Below are positions 1 to 6,676 of a DNA stretch of 6,867 nucleotides, piece after piece (the stretch's first letter is position 1; every line of letters starts with the position of its first letter). The stretch spans positions 1-6,867 of the forward strand of contig DNMQ01000384.1 of NCBI GenBank assembly GCA_003488145.1, given 5' to 3'. The notes under the pieces are model-generated. The model worked only from the letters and a program-made list of their open reading frames with translations. It was not told the origin of the DNA and searched no databases. The DNA is from Pseudomonas sp. GTDB lineage: Bacteria > Pseudomonadota > Gammaproteobacteria > Pseudomonadales > Pseudomonadaceae. A program made the position numbers and the translations under genes.

Positions 1-20
1 GCCGCGCAGGCGGTGCGTGG
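1..20 (-). other. Start of the rpoB-rpoC spacer
   Basis: These 20 bases follow the rpoB TAA. They contain no start codon for rpoC, which in Pseudomonas begins some tens of bases further on. No terminator is visible in this stretch, consistent with rpoB and rpoC being co-transcribed. Confidence 0.6.
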
Positions 21-3000
21 TTATTCGGTTTCCAGATCGATATCGATACCGAGCGAGCGGATCTCTTTGATCAACACGTTGAAGGATTCCGGCATGCCGG
101 CCTCCATGCGGTGATCGCCGTCCACGATGTTCTTGTACATCTTGGTCCGCCCGTTCACGTCGTCCGACTTGACCGTGAGCATTTCCTGCAGGGTGTACGC
201 GGCGCCGTAGGCTTCCAGCGCCCAGACCTCCATCTCCCCGAAGCGCTGACCACCGAACTGCGCCTTACCACCCAGCGGCTGCTGGGTAACCAGGCTGTAG
301 GAGCCAGTGGAACGCGCGTGCATCTTGTCGTCGACCAGGTGGTTCAGCTTCAGCATGTACATGTAGCCGACAGTAGTGGTGCGCTCGAACTTGTTACCGG
401 TACGACCGTCGAACAGCTGCATCTGACCGCTTTCCGGCAGATCGGCCAGCTTCAGCATGGCCTTGATCTCGCGCTCCTTGGCTCCGTCAAATACCGGAGT
501 AGCCATCGGAACGCCCTTGCGCAGGTTGTTGGCCAGGTCCAGCACTTCCTGATCGCTCAGGTCGTCCAGATTTTCCTGACGGCCGCCGATCTCGTTATAG
601 ATCTCGTGCAGGAACTTGCGCAGCTCGGCGACCTTGCGCTGCTCTTCGAGCATCAGATTGATCTTCTCGCCCAGGCCCTTGGCGGCGAGGCCCAGGTGGG
701 TTTCGAGGCTCTGACCGACGTTCATACGCGACGGTACGCCAAGCGGGTTGAGCACGATGTCGACCGGCGTGCCGTTCGCGTCATGCGGCATGTCTTCGAC
801 CGGCATGATGACCGAGACGACACCCTTGTTACCGTGACGACCAGCCATCTTGTCGCCCGGCTGGATGCGACGCTTGATCGCCAGGTAGACCTTGACGATC
901 TTCAGTACGCCCGGCGCCAGGTCGTCGCCCTGCTGCAACTTGCGCTTCTTGTCTTCGTACTTGTCGTCGAGCAGCTGACGGCGATCGGAGATGTAGGCCT
1001 GAGCCTTTTCCAATTGCTCGTTCAGCGCATCTTCGGCCATGCGCAGCTTGAACCACTGCCCATGCTCCAACCCGTCGAGGATCTCGTCAGTGATGACAGC
1101 ACCTTTCTTGAGGCCAGCACCGCCCTCGGCAGTCGCGCCAACCAGAGCCGAGCGCAGGCGTTCGAAGGTAGCGCCTTCGACGATACGGAACTCCTCGTTG
1201 AGGTCCTTGCGGATCTCGTCGAGTTGCATCTTCTCGATAGCCAGCGCACGGGAGTCGCGCTCGACACCGTCGCGGATGAAGACCTGCACGTCGATAACGG
1301 TACCTTTGGTGCCAGTCGGCACACGCAGGGAGGTGTCCTTCACATCGGACGCCTTCTCACCGAAGATCGCGCGCAGGAGCTTCTCTTCCGGAGTCAGCTG
1401 GGTTTCGCCTTTCGGAGTCACCTTGCCGACCAGGATATCGCCCGGGCCGACTTCGGCACCAACGTAGACAATACCCGCCTCGTCCAGCTTGTTCAGCGCC
1501 GCTTCGCCCACGTTCGGGATGTCCGCGGTGATTTCCTCTGGACCGAGCTTGGTGTCACGCGACACACAGGTCAGTTCCTGGATATGGATAGTGGTGAAAC
1601 GATCTTCCTGCACCACACGCTCCGAGAGGAGGATGGAGTCCTCGAAGTTGTAGCCGTTCCAGGGCATGAACGCGACGCGCATGTTCTGCCCGAGCGCCAG
1701 CTCCCCCATATCAGTGGAAGGGCCGTCAGCCATGATGTCGCCACGCTCCACCACGTCACCCTTGCGAACCAGCGGACGCTGGTTGATACAGGTGTTCTGG
1801 TTGGAACGGGTGTACTTGGTCAGGTTGTAGATGTCGACACCCGCTTCGCCGGTCTCGACCTCCCCATCATGAACACGTACGACTACACGGCTCGCGTCGA
1901 CTGAATCGATCACACCGCCACGACGGGCAACCACGCAAACGCCGGAGTCGCGCGCCACGTTGCGCTCCATACCAGTACCGACCAGCGGCTTGTCCGAACG
2001 CAGAGTCGGCACCGCCTGACGCTGCATGTTCGAGCCCATCAGAGCGCGGTTGGCGTCGTCGTGCTCGAGGAACGGAATCAGCGAGGCAGCGACGGAAACG
2101 ACCTGCTTGGGCGACACATCCATCAGGGTCACGTCTTCCGGAGCCTTGACGGTAAATTCGTTCAAGTGACGTACAGCAACCAGTTCGTCGACCAGCTTGC
2201 GACCTTCCAGCTTGGCGCTGGCCTGAGCGATAACATGGTCGGCTTCTTCGATCGCCGAGAGGAACACGATCTCATCAGTGACCTCGCCTTCCTTGACCAC
2301 GCGGTACGGGCTTTCCAGGAAGCCGTACTGGTTGGTGCGAGCATAGGCAGCCAGTGAGTTGATCAGGCCGATGTTCGGACCTTCAGGAGTCTCGATCGGG
2401 CATACGCGACCGTAGTGGGTCGGGTGTACGTCACGCACTTCGAAGCCGGCGCGCTCACGGGTCAGACCACCCGGGCCAAGTGCGGAGACACGGCGTTTGT
2501 GGGTGATTTCCGACAGCGGGTTGTTCTGGTCCATGAACTGCGAGAGCTGGCTGGAACCGAAGAACTCCTTGACCGCCGCCGCAACCGGCTTGGCATTGAT
2601 CAGGTCCTGCGGCATCAGGCCTTCACTTTCGGCCATCGACAGACGCTCCTTCACGGCGCGCTCGACACGGACCAGACCAACACGGAACTGGTTCTCGGCC
2701 ATCTCGCCAACGCAACGAACACGACGGTTACCCAGGTGATCGATGTCGTCAACGATGCCCTTGCCGTTACGAATATCGACCAGGGTCTTGAGGACGGCGA
2801 CGATGTCTTCGCGGCTCAGAACGCCCGAACCCTCGATCTCGGTACGACCGATACGACGGTTGAACTTCATCCGACCCACAGCGGACAGATCGTAGCGCTC
2901 CGAGGCGAAGAACAGATTGTTGAACAACGTCTCAGCTGCATCCTTGGTTGGCGGCTCGCCAGGACGCATCATGCGATAGATCTCGACCAGCGCTTCAAGC

Positions 3001-4091
3001 TGGTTGGTGGTCGAGTCGATCTTCAGCGTATCGGAAATGAACGGACCGCAGTCGATATCGTTTGTGTACAGGGTCTCGAAACGAACGACCTGCGCCTTGA
3101 CGATCTTCGCCATGGCATCAACCGTCAGCTCGGTGTTGCACTCCGCGATGATTTCGCCGGTGGCCGGATGCACGATCGCCTTGGCAACGGTGCGCCCCAA
3201 GACGTAGTCCATCGGCATCTCAAGCTCTTTGATACCGGACTTATCGAGCTGATTGATGTGACGAGCCGTGATGCGACGACCCTGCTCGACGATGACCTTG
3301 CCGTTCTCATCCTTGATGTCGAACGTGGCGATCTCGCCACGCAGACGCTGCGGCACCAGCTCCAACGCAAGGGTTTCGCCCTTCACATGGAAGATGTTGG
3401 TGTCGTAGAAGGCATCGAGAATTTCTTCGGTGCTGTAATTCAGAGCACGCAGAAGCACGGACGCGGGCAGCTTGCGGCGACGGTCAATACGGACGAATAC
3501 GGCATCCTTCGGATCGAATTCGAAGTCCAGCCAAGAGCCACGGTAAGGAATGATACGAGCAGAATACAAAAGCTTACCGGAGCTGTGAGTCTTGCCACGG
3601 TCGTGATCGAAGAACACGCCCGGCGAGCGGTGCAGCTGGGAGACAATAACGCGCTCGGTACCGTTGATGATAAAGGTACCGTTCTCGGTCATCAGGGGGA
3701 TTTCCCCCATGTAGACTTCCTGCTCCTTGATGTCCTTGATGGCTTTGCTCGACGACTCTTTGTCGAAAATGATCAGACGCACCTTGACGCGCAGCGGAAC
3801 GGCGAAGGTCACGCCGCGCAGGACACATTCCTTGACATCGAAAGCCGGCTCGCCCAGGCGATAGCCGACGTATTCCAGCGCTGCATTGCCGGAATAGCTG
3901 ATAATCGGGAAAACGGATTTGAAGGCTGCATGCAAGCCAATGTCGCGGAACTGATCTTTGGTCGCTCCCGCCTGCAGGAATTCGCGGTACGAATCCAGCT
4001 GGATGGCCAAAAGATACGGCACGTCCATCACGTGCGGTAACTTGCTAAAGTCCTTGCGGATACGTTTTTTCTCAGTGTATGAGTAAGCCAT
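21..4091 (-). CDS. rpoB: DNA-directed RNA polymerase subunit beta
   Basis: Complete beta subunit, 1356 residues (E. coli 1342; Pseudomonas about 1357). Together with beta-prime it forms the catalytic cleft of RNA polymerase. In order: protrusion and lobe domains with a lineage insert at about 228-345; the rifampicin-binding region from G512 ([21 protein letters not shown] onward) to about L538; the fork with [15 protein letters not shown] with E817 and D818 (E. coli E813/D814); a second insert around 940-1060; [12 protein letters not shown] with K1081 and K1089 (E. coli K1065/K1073), which contact the nascent RNA 3' end or incoming NTP; and the C-terminal [23 protein letters not shown] (M1287), which packs against beta-prime. 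Rifampicin positions D521, H531 and S536 are wild type, predicting no target-based resistance there. It follows rplL through a 213-base attenuated spacer; rpoC should follow just outside the window. No frameshift or truncation is seen. Confidence 0.99.
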   Translation of the reverse strand: MAYSYTEKKRIRKDFSKLPHVMDVPYLLAIQLDSYREFLQAGATKDQFRDIGLHAAFKSVFPIISYSGNAALEYVGYRLGEPAFDVKECVLRGVTFAVPLRVKVRLIIFDKESSSKAIKDIKEQEVYMGEIPLMTENGTFIINGTERVIVSQLHRSPGVFFDHDRGKTHSSGKLLYSARIIPYRGSWLDFEFDPKDAVFVRIDRRRKLPASVLLRALNYSTEEILDAFYDTNIFHVKGETLALELVPQRLRGEIATFDIKDENGKVIVEQGRRITARHINQLDKSGIKELEMPMDYVLGRTVAKAIVHPATGEIIAECNTELTVDAMAKIVKAQVVRFETLYTNDIDCGPFISDTLKIDSTTNQLEALVEIYRMMRPGEPPTKDAAETLFNNLFFASERYDLSAVGRMKFNRRIGRTEIEGSGVLSREDIVAVLKTLVDIRNGKGIVDDIDHLGNRRVRCVGEMAENQFRVGLVRVERAVKERLSMAESEGLMPQDLINAKPVAAAVKEFFGSSQLSQFMDQNNPLSEITHKRRVSALGPGGLTRERAGFEVRDVHPTHYGRVCPIETPEGPNIGLINSLAAYARTNQYGFLESPYRVVKEGEVTDEIVFLSAIEEADHVIAQASAKLEGRKLVDELVAVRHLNEFTVKAPEDVTLMDVSPKQVVSVAASLIPFLEHDDANRALMGSNMQRQAVPTLRSDKPLVGTGMERNVARDSGVCVVARRGGVIDSVDASRVVVRVHDGEVETGEAGVDIYNLTKYTRSNQNTCINQRPLVRKGDVVERGDIMADGPSTDMGELALGQNMRVAFMPWNGYNFEDSILLSERVVQEDRFTTIHIQELTCVSRDTKLGPEEITADIPNVGEAALNKLDEAGIVYVGAEVGPGDILVGKVTPKGETQLTPEEKLLRAIFGEKASDVKDTSLRVPTGTKGTVIDVQVFIRDGVERDSRALAIEKMQLDEIRKDLNEEFRIVEGATFERLRSALVGATAEGGAGLKKGAVITDEILDGLEHGQWFKLRMAEDALNEQLEKAQAYISDRRQLLDDKYEDKKRKLQQGDDLAPGVLKIVKVYLAIKRRIQPGDKMAGRHGNKGVVSVIMPVEDMPHDANGTPVDIVLNPLGVPSRMNVGQSLETHLGLAAKGLGEKINLMLEEQRKVAELRKFLHEIYNEIGGRQENLDDLSDQEVLDLANNLRKGVPMATPVFDGAKEREIKAMLKLADLPESGQMQLFDGRTGNKFERTTTVGYMYMLKLNHLVDDKMHARSTGSYSLVTQQPLGGKAQFGGQRFGEMEVWALEAYGAAYTLQEMLTVKSDDVNGRTKMYKNIVDGDHRMEAGMPESFNVLIKEIRSLGIDIDLETE

Positions 4092-4096
4092 CAGCG

Positions 4097-4102
4097 TTCC
4101 CC
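4097..4102 (-). promoter_or_regulatory. rpoB ribosome binding site
   Basis: GGGGAA ends five bases before the rpoB ATG (4091-4089). It is a moderate match to the anti-Shine-Dalgarno and supports the start that gives the expected N-terminus [15 protein letters not shown]. Confidence 0.7.
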
Positions 4103-4121
4103 AGCTTGGTCACCTGCTTGT

Positions 4122-4146
4122 TGGCTTCTCCCGACGGGAGCAGCCA
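4122..4146 (-). other. Stem-loop upstream of the rpoB ribosome binding site
   Basis: UGGCU and AGCCA form an outer 5-bp stem; after a single G-A mismatch, CUCCC and GGGAG form an inner 5-bp stem around a GUC loop. It ends 19 bases before the rpoB GGGGAA. It is a candidate RNase III substrate or 5' protective structure for rpoBC mRNA released from the rplJL message. Confidence 0.5.
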
Positions 4147-4155
4147 GAAAATCTT

Positions 4156-4173
4156 GCGAATCCCTTGATTCGC
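4156..4173 (-). other. Perfect hairpin in the rplL-rpoB spacer
   Basis: GCGAAUC and GAUUCGC form a perfect 7-bp stem with an AAGG loop. It lies between the attenuator and rpoB and has no adjacent run of four or more Us directly at its base, so it is not a second terminator. E. coli has an RNase III processing site in the equivalent spacer; this stem, stacked next to the larger one at 4122-4146, is a candidate for that role, although 7 bp alone is short for RNase III. Confidence 0.5.
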
Positions 4174-4229
4174 ACCACCCTAAAGTGGCTTTCCGAGGAA
4201 TAGCCAGCAGGGCTGACTTTCCATAACGG

Positions 4230-4258
4230 AAAAAGGCCGGTGGCTAAAGCCACCAGCC
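4230..4258 (-). terminator. Attenuator / partial intrinsic terminator between rplL and rpoB
   Basis: In the transcript, GGCUGGUGGC (4258-4249) pairs with GCCACCGGCC (4244-4235) around a UUUA loop: ten base pairs including one U-G. It is followed immediately by UUUUU (4234-4230). It lies 46 bases after the rplL stop. The same position in E. coli holds a terminator that stops most polymerases, so that L12-region mRNA greatly exceeds rpoBC mRNA. I infer the same role here. Because rpoB has no obvious promoter of its own in the spacer, termination must be incomplete. Confidence 0.85.
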
Positions 4259-4304
4259 ATCAGCCTTTCGCGAGTCGCTCGGGCTGTAGACGCAAAGTCG
4301 TCGC

Positions 4305-4673
4305 TTACTTGAGCTCGACTTTGGCGCCAGCTTCTTCCAGAGTCTTCTTGGCTGCTTCGGCCTCTTCTTTCGAAACGCCTTCCTTGACCACGCCCGGGGC
4401 GCCGTCAACGACAGCCTTGGCTTCTTTCAGGCCCAGACCGGTCAGCTCGCGAACAGCCTTGATCACGTTGACCTTCTTTTCGCCAGCTTCAGCCAGAACG
4501 ATGGTGAACTCGGTTTGCTCTTCGACAGCAGCAGCAGCCGGGCCAGCAGCAGCAACGGTGGCAGCAGCAGCGGTCACGCCGAACTTCTCTTCCATTGCCT
4601 TGATCAGTTCAACAACCTGCATCACGGACATTTCGGAAACGGCGTTGATGATGTCTTCGTTGGTCAGAGCCAT
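4305..4673 (-). CDS. rplL: 50S ribosomal protein L7/L12
   Basis: A complete L7/L12 of 122 residues, the expected length. The N-terminal dimerisation helices (1-32, with the conserved [18 protein letters not shown]) bind L10. A flexible Ala/Gly/Pro-rich hinge (about 33-51) follows. The C-terminal domain (about 52-122) carries [20 protein letters not shown] (67-86), containing the factor-contacting residues that align with E. coli V66, I69, K70, R73 and K84. This domain catches translation factors and stimulates their GTP hydrolysis. The protein is present as several copies per ribosome, which matches the separate ribosome binding site and the termination signal placed directly after this gene and before rpoB. 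The hinge Ala/Gly codons are GCC/GCT/GCA/GGC repeats, giving low-complexity DNA around 4520-4580; this is coding, not a separate repeat element. Confidence 0.99.
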   Translation of the reverse strand: MALTNEDIINAVSEMSVMQVVELIKAMEEKFGVTAAAATVAAAGPAAAAVEEQTEFTIVLAEAGEKKVNVIKAVRELTGLGLKEAKAVVDGAPGVVKEGVSKEEAEAAKKTLEEAGAKVELK

Positions 4674-4681
4674 GACTCTAG

Positions 4682-4686
4682 TTCCT
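4682..4686 (-). promoter_or_regulatory. rplL ribosome binding site
   Basis: AGGAA lies eight bases before the rplL ATG at 4673-4671. It is an independent initiation site, so rplL need not depend entirely on ribosomes arriving from rplJ. Confidence 0.75.
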
Positions 4687-4695
4687 GTATTAGGT

Positions 4696-4712
4696 GACGG
4701 CCTACGGCCATC
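4696..4712 (-). other. Stem-loop in the rplJ-rplL spacer
   Basis: GAUGGCC and GGCCGUC pair around a GUA loop (7 bp with one U-G pair) in the 74-base gap between rplJ and rplL. No U-run follows, so it is not a terminator. It lies nine bases before the rplL AGGAA. It could tune the higher translation rate of rplL relative to rplJ, needed because L12 is the only multi-copy ribosomal protein. That role is inference. Confidence 0.5.
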
Positions 4713-4747
4713 TAATTCAAAAAGTGATTGCGAAAGAATCTACGCTA

Positions 4748-5248
4748 TTACGCGGCAGCAGCTTCTTTCTGGTCGCGAACGGCCGCCAGTGTACGAGCCA
4801 GCTTGCTGGTGGCGCCTTGGATAACGCTCATCAGCTGAGAAACGGCTTCGTCGTAGGTCGGCAGAGTTGCCAGTACGTCGATCTGGTTGGCTGCGAGGAA
4901 CTGCCCCTCGAACGCAGCGGCCTTGATCTCGAACTTGTCCTGACCCTTGGAGAACTCCTTGAAGATACGAGCGGCAGCGCCCGGATGTTCGTTGGAGAAT
5001 GCAATCAGGGTCGGGCCTTTGAACACGTCGTTGAGCACTTCGAACTGCGTGCCATCAACAGCGCGGCGCAGCAGGGTGTTACGTACAACACGCACGTAAA
5101 CACCAGCTTCGCGGGCCTCTTTACGGAGTCCGGTCATGGCCCCCACGGTCACGCCACGGGCATCAGCCACGACAGCGGACAGGGCAGCTTTGGCAGCCTC
5201 GTTGACTTCAGCGACGATGGCCTTCTTGTCTTCGAGTTTGATTGCCAC
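4748..5248 (-). CDS. rplJ: 50S ribosomal protein L10
   Basis: A complete L10 of 166 residues when read from the GTG at 5248, giving the N-terminus [20 protein letters not shown] that matches Pseudomonas L10 as I know it. Starting three codons earlier (GTG at 5257) would add M-K-P and would overlap the AGGAG, so it was not chosen. Residues up to about 130 form the globular domain that binds 23S rRNA beside L11, including [19 protein letters not shown] (29-47) and [11 protein letters not shown] (53-63). The C-terminal helix (about 133-163, [28 protein letters not shown]) is where L12 dimers dock; its length fits two dimers, as in E. coli, better than three. L10 anchors the L12 stalk that recruits EF-Tu, EF-G, IF2 and RF3, and with L12 represses its own leader. 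The Ala-rich tail EAAAA is normal for the genus. Confidence 0.98.
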   Translation of the reverse strand: MAIKLEDKKAIVAEVNEAAKAALSAVVADARGVTVGAMTGLRKEAREAGVYVRVVRNTLLRRAVDGTQFEVLNDVFKGPTLIAFSNEHPGAAARIFKEFSKGQDKFEIKAAAFEGQFLAANQIDVLATLPTYDEAVSQLMSVIQGATSKLARTLAAVRDQKEAAAA

Positions 5249-5256
5249 GGGTTTCA

Positions 5257-5261
5257 CTCCT
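5257..5261 (-). promoter_or_regulatory. rplJ ribosome binding site, decides the start codon
   Basis: AGGAG at 5261-5257 is eight bases before the GTG at 5248. An in-frame GTG at 5257-5255 overlaps this motif and has no ribosome binding site of its own, so the downstream GTG is the better start. Confidence 0.8.
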
Positions 5262-5277
5262 GGATGTTACCGTTTCA

Positions 5278-5293
5278 TCCGGTCGAAACCGGA
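5278..5293 (-). other. UUCG-tetraloop hairpin upstream of the rplJ start
   Basis: UCCGGU, UUCG and ACCGGA form a perfect 6-bp stem with a stable UUCG tetraloop. It ends 16 bases before the AGGAG of rplJ. It may insulate the ribosome binding site from the leader or be the part of the leader that switches on L10 binding. A nearby GAAACGG can partly pair with the hairpin's CCGGUUUC, so an alternative fold exists. The function is not established by sequence alone. Confidence 0.55.
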
Positions 5294-5301
5294 CTGGATT
5301 T

Positions 5302-5400
5302 GGTGTCTGATTCGGTACGAATCGGGAGCACCTCTGCGTAGGCTTGCGGTTTAAGGCTTTCGCCGCCTACGGTCTTGGATAGCCCCCGCCAGGCAGGGAC
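5302..5400 (-). promoter_or_regulatory. L10 leader: autoregulatory mRNA element for rplJ-rplL
   Basis: In the transcript, a short hairpin (CCCUG/CGGGG around 5398-5384) leads into GGGCUAUCCAAGACCG. A closing helix CGUAGGC (5371-5365) pairs with GCCUACG (5343-5337). Inside it is a GGC-GAAA-GCC hairpin followed by UUAAACCGCAA. Then comes AGAGGUG, with GGUG (5332-5329) pairing to CACC (5305-5302) around a perfect 6-bp hairpin GAUUCG/CGAAUC (5323-5309). The order AAGACCG-AGG-hairpin-UUAA-CCU-CG-AGA-GGUG closely follows the E. coli L10 leader as I remember it (Rfam L10_leader family). In E. coli, the L10(L12)4 complex binds this RNA at a kink-turn mimicking its 23S site and represses translation of both genes. 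The same role is inferred here from structure and position. Confidence 0.8.
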
Positions 5401-5413
5401 CCCAATCTTTGCA

Positions 5414-5433
5414 GGCGCCCTCGAAGGGGCGCC
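5414..5433 (-). other. GC-rich stem-loop directly after rplA
   Basis: Six bases after the rplA stop, the transcript has GGCGCCC, a CUUCGA loop, then GGGCGCC, a perfect 7-bp GC-only stem. It is followed by UGCAAAG, not a U-run, so it is not a typical intrinsic terminator. It could protect the 3' end of rplKA mRNA, serve as a processing site, or be the first helix of the rplJ leader. Confidence 0.6.
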
Positions 5434-5439
5434 GTCGCC

Positions 5440-6135
5440 TTACGCTTCCAGGGAAGCCTGATCGATGACCAGTCCCGGACCCATGGTGGTGCTCAGGGTC
5501 ACGCGCTTGACGTAAATACCTTTGGAAGTCGACGGCTTCAGACGCTTAAGATCCGAAAGCAGCGCTTCGACGTTCTGCTTCAGCTGGCCAGCCTCGAAAC
5601 CAACCTTACCCACCGAGGTATGGATGATGCCGTTCTTGTCGGTACGGAAACGTACCTGACCAGCCTTGGCATTCTTGACGGCGGTAGCGACATCTGGAGT
5701 TACGGTGCCTACCTTCGGGTTCGGCATCAGACCACGCGGACCAAGAATCTGGCCCAACTGACCAACAACACGCATGGCGTCCGGCGAGGCGATGACCACG
5801 TCATAGTTCAGATCGCCACCTTTCATTTCGGCAGCCAGCTCGTCCATACCAACGCGGTCTGCGCCAGCGGCCAGTGCGGCTTCAGCACCGGGACCCTGGG
5901 TGAACACGGCAACACGAACGCTCTTGCCAGTACCATTCGGCAGAACGGTTGCGCCACGAACGACCTGGTCGGATTTACGCGGATCAACACCCAGATTGAT
6001 CGCGATATCGAACGACTCGGCGAACTTAACAGCCGAAACCTCAGCCAACAGCTTTGCGGCATCTTCGAAAGCGTACTGCTTGCCGGCTTCGACTTTCTCG
6101 GCGATAGCCTTCTGGCGCTTGGTCAACTTAGCCAT
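5440..6135 (-). CDS. rplA: 50S ribosomal protein L1
   Basis: A complete L1 of 231 residues, typical for Pseudomonas (E. coli has 234). Domain I is built from the two ends (about 1-67 and 160-231) and domain II from the middle. The family signature [21 protein letters not shown] spans residues 125-145. The RNA-contacting T-M-G triad falls in STTMGPG (residues 215-221, with T217, M218 and G219). L1 binds 23S helices 76-78 to form the mobile L1 stalk that handles deacylated tRNA at the E site. When in excess over rRNA it represses rplK-rplA translation; a matching target is seen upstream of rplK. The start is fixed by the overlap with the rplK stop and a GGAGGG six bases upstream. Nothing appears broken or unusual. 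Confidence 0.99.
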   Translation of the reverse strand: MAKLTKRQKAIAEKVEAGKQYAFEDAAKLLAEVSAVKFAESFDIAINLGVDPRKSDQVVRGATVLPNGTGKSVRVAVFTQGPGAEAALAAGADRVGMDELAAEMKGGDLNYDVVIASPDAMRVVGQLGQILGPRGLMPNPKVGTVTPDVATAVKNAKAGQVRFRTDKNGIIHTSVGKVGFEAGQLKQNVEALLSDLKRLKPSTSKGIYVKRVTLSTTMGPGLVIDQASLEA

Positions 6136-6566
6136 TACACACCCTCCACGTTCAGGCCCATGCTGCGAGCGGAACCAGCGATGGTCCGAACAGCAGCCTC
6201 CATTTCGGCAGCAGTCAGATCAGCCTGCTTGGTTTTGGCGATCTCTTCCAACTGCGCACGAGTGACGGTGCCGACCTTCTGGGTGTTGGGGCGAGCGGAA
6301 CCGCTGGTGATACCAGCAGCTTTCTTCAACAGCACCGCAGCCGGAGTACTCTTGGTTTCAAAGGTGAAGCTACGATCGCTGTATACAGTGATGATCACTG
6401 GAGTTGGCAGACCGGGCTCCTGGCCCTGGGTCCTGGCATTGAATGCCTTGCAGAACTCCATGATGTTTACCCCGTGCTGACCCAAGGCAGGACCAACGGG
6501 CGGCGACGGGTTAGCCTGACCGGCCTTTACCTGAAGCTTGATGTAAGCTTGAATTTTCTTAGCCAT
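6135..6566 (-). CDS. rplK: 50S ribosomal protein L11
   Basis: This is a full-length L11 of 143 residues, the usual bacterial size. The N-terminal domain (about 1-70) has the proline-rich switch segment [19 protein letters not shown] (residues 17-35), the region where thiostrepton/micrococcin resistance changes occur in other bacteria; the prolines are intact. The C-terminal domain (about 75-143) binds the 23S GTPase-associated region and ends with the L11 signature R-T-I-A-G-S-x-x-S-M-G-L-N-V. The lysines that PrmA trimethylates in E. coli (K3 and K39 of the mature protein) are present. L11 forms the base of the factor-binding stalk with L10 and L12, and is needed for RelA activation. Its ATG has a GGAG at good spacing. 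Its TAA overlaps the rplA ATG by one base, so the two genes are probably translationally coupled. Confidence 0.99.
   Translation of the reverse strand: MAKKIQAYIKLQVKAGQANPSPPVGPALGQHGVNIMEFCKAFNARTQGQEPGLPTPVIITVYSDRSFTFETKSTPAAVLLKKAAGITSGSARPNTQKVGTVTRAQLEEIAKTKQADLTAAEMEAAVRTIAGSARSMGLNVEGV
6142..6147 (-). promoter_or_regulatory. rplA ribosome binding site inside the end of rplK
   Basis: GGAGGG is embedded in the last codons of rplK, six bases before the rplA ATG at 6135-6133. The junction is TAATG, with the A shared by the rplK stop and the rplA start. This arrangement favours re-initiation or coupling and near-equal output of L11 and L1. Confidence 0.8.
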
Positions 6567-6571
6567 AGTTA

Positions 6572-6575
6572 CTCC
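6572..6575 (-). promoter_or_regulatory. rplK ribosome binding site
   Basis: GGAG lies five bases before the rplK ATG (6566-6564). It follows directly after the proposed L1-binding stem, which places it where bound L1 could block it. Confidence 0.8.
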
Positions 6576-6578
6576 ATT

Positions 6579-6607
6579 ACGGGTTATAGCGCCTTTCGGC
6601 TCCCCAT
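6579..6607 (-). promoter_or_regulatory. Probable ribosomal protein L1 binding site (translational operator) in the rplK leader
   Basis: Seen: the transcript folds into an outer stem AUGGG (6607-6603) with CCCGU (6583-6579, one U-G pair), a two-base GA on the short side, an inner stem GCC/GGC closed by a GAAA tetraloop, and a longer loop strand GCUAUAA. Known: L1 binds 23S helix 77 and its own mRNA at two short helices separated by an asymmetric loop, with GA on the short strand and an A-rich long strand. Inference: this is the L1 feedback site. Its 3' arm ends three bases before the rplK Shine-Dalgarno at 6575-6572, so bound L1 would block initiation on rplK and, by coupling, on rplA. The TATAAC within it also resembles a -10 box, but no -35 is found at the right distance. 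Confidence 0.6.
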
Positions 6608-6630
6608 TACTGATTTATCCCAGTGACGAC

Positions 6631-6658
6631 AAAACCCCGCAGCCTGAAACTGCGGGGT
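6631..6658 (-). terminator. Intrinsic terminator between nusG and rplK
   Basis: In the transcript a perfect 9-bp stem (ACCCCGCAG pairing with CTGCGGGGT) encloses a 7-base loop (UUUCAGG) and runs into UUUU, then GUCGUC. The stem is strongly GC-rich, but the U-run is only four bases, so some read-through is plausible. The plus strand has no T-run after the stem, so the element works only in the minus direction. It separates secE-nusG from the rplK operon. Confidence 0.85.
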
Positions 6659-6676
6659 GAGGGATGCTTCGTTCAG

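Noticed and set aside
111..1904. A 597-codon open frame on the plus strand, with companions at 2061-2357 and 2415-4040 (541 codons), opposite rpoB
   Set aside because: All share the same register, with plus-strand codons lying exactly opposite rpoB codons. In that register a stop appears only where rpoB uses TTA, CTA or TCA, codons that a highly expressed gene in a GC-rich pseudomonad rarely uses. The predicted proteins show no family I recognise, so these are codon-bias shadows.
2480..2560. Possible rifampicin-resistance substitutions in rpoB
   Set aside because: The resistance-region residues read as wild type (D521, H531, S536 intact); the valine in KRRVSALG, where E. coli has isoleucine, is normal for Pseudomonas.
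4515..4585. GCAGCAGCAG-like low-complexity stretch that could be taken for a tandem repeat
   Set aside because: It encodes the Ala/Gly-rich hinge of L7/L12 in frame, a normal feature of the protein.
4694..5341. A 215-codon plus-strand open frame opposite rplJ
   Set aside because: It is in exact antisense register with rplJ and is explained by the absence of TTA, CTA and TCA codons there.
5377..5410. TTGGGG / CTATCC with a 17-base spacer upstream of the L10 leader as a promoter for rplJ
   Set aside because: The spacing is right, but the -10 is a poor match and the bases form part of the L10 leader conserved in other bacteria.
5620..6480. A 286-codon plus-strand open frame opposite rplA and rplK
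   Set aside because: It is in exact antisense register with rplA (the same codon-avoidance effect) and merely continues through rplK in another register. It has no recognisable domains and lies against two essential, well-conserved genes.
6583..6588. TATAAC as a -10 box for an rplK promoter
   Set aside because: No hexamer resembling TTGACA lies 16-18 bases upstream (the sequence there is AGTAAT), and the bases are better explained as the A-rich loop of the L1 site. Kept as an open alternative in the findings.
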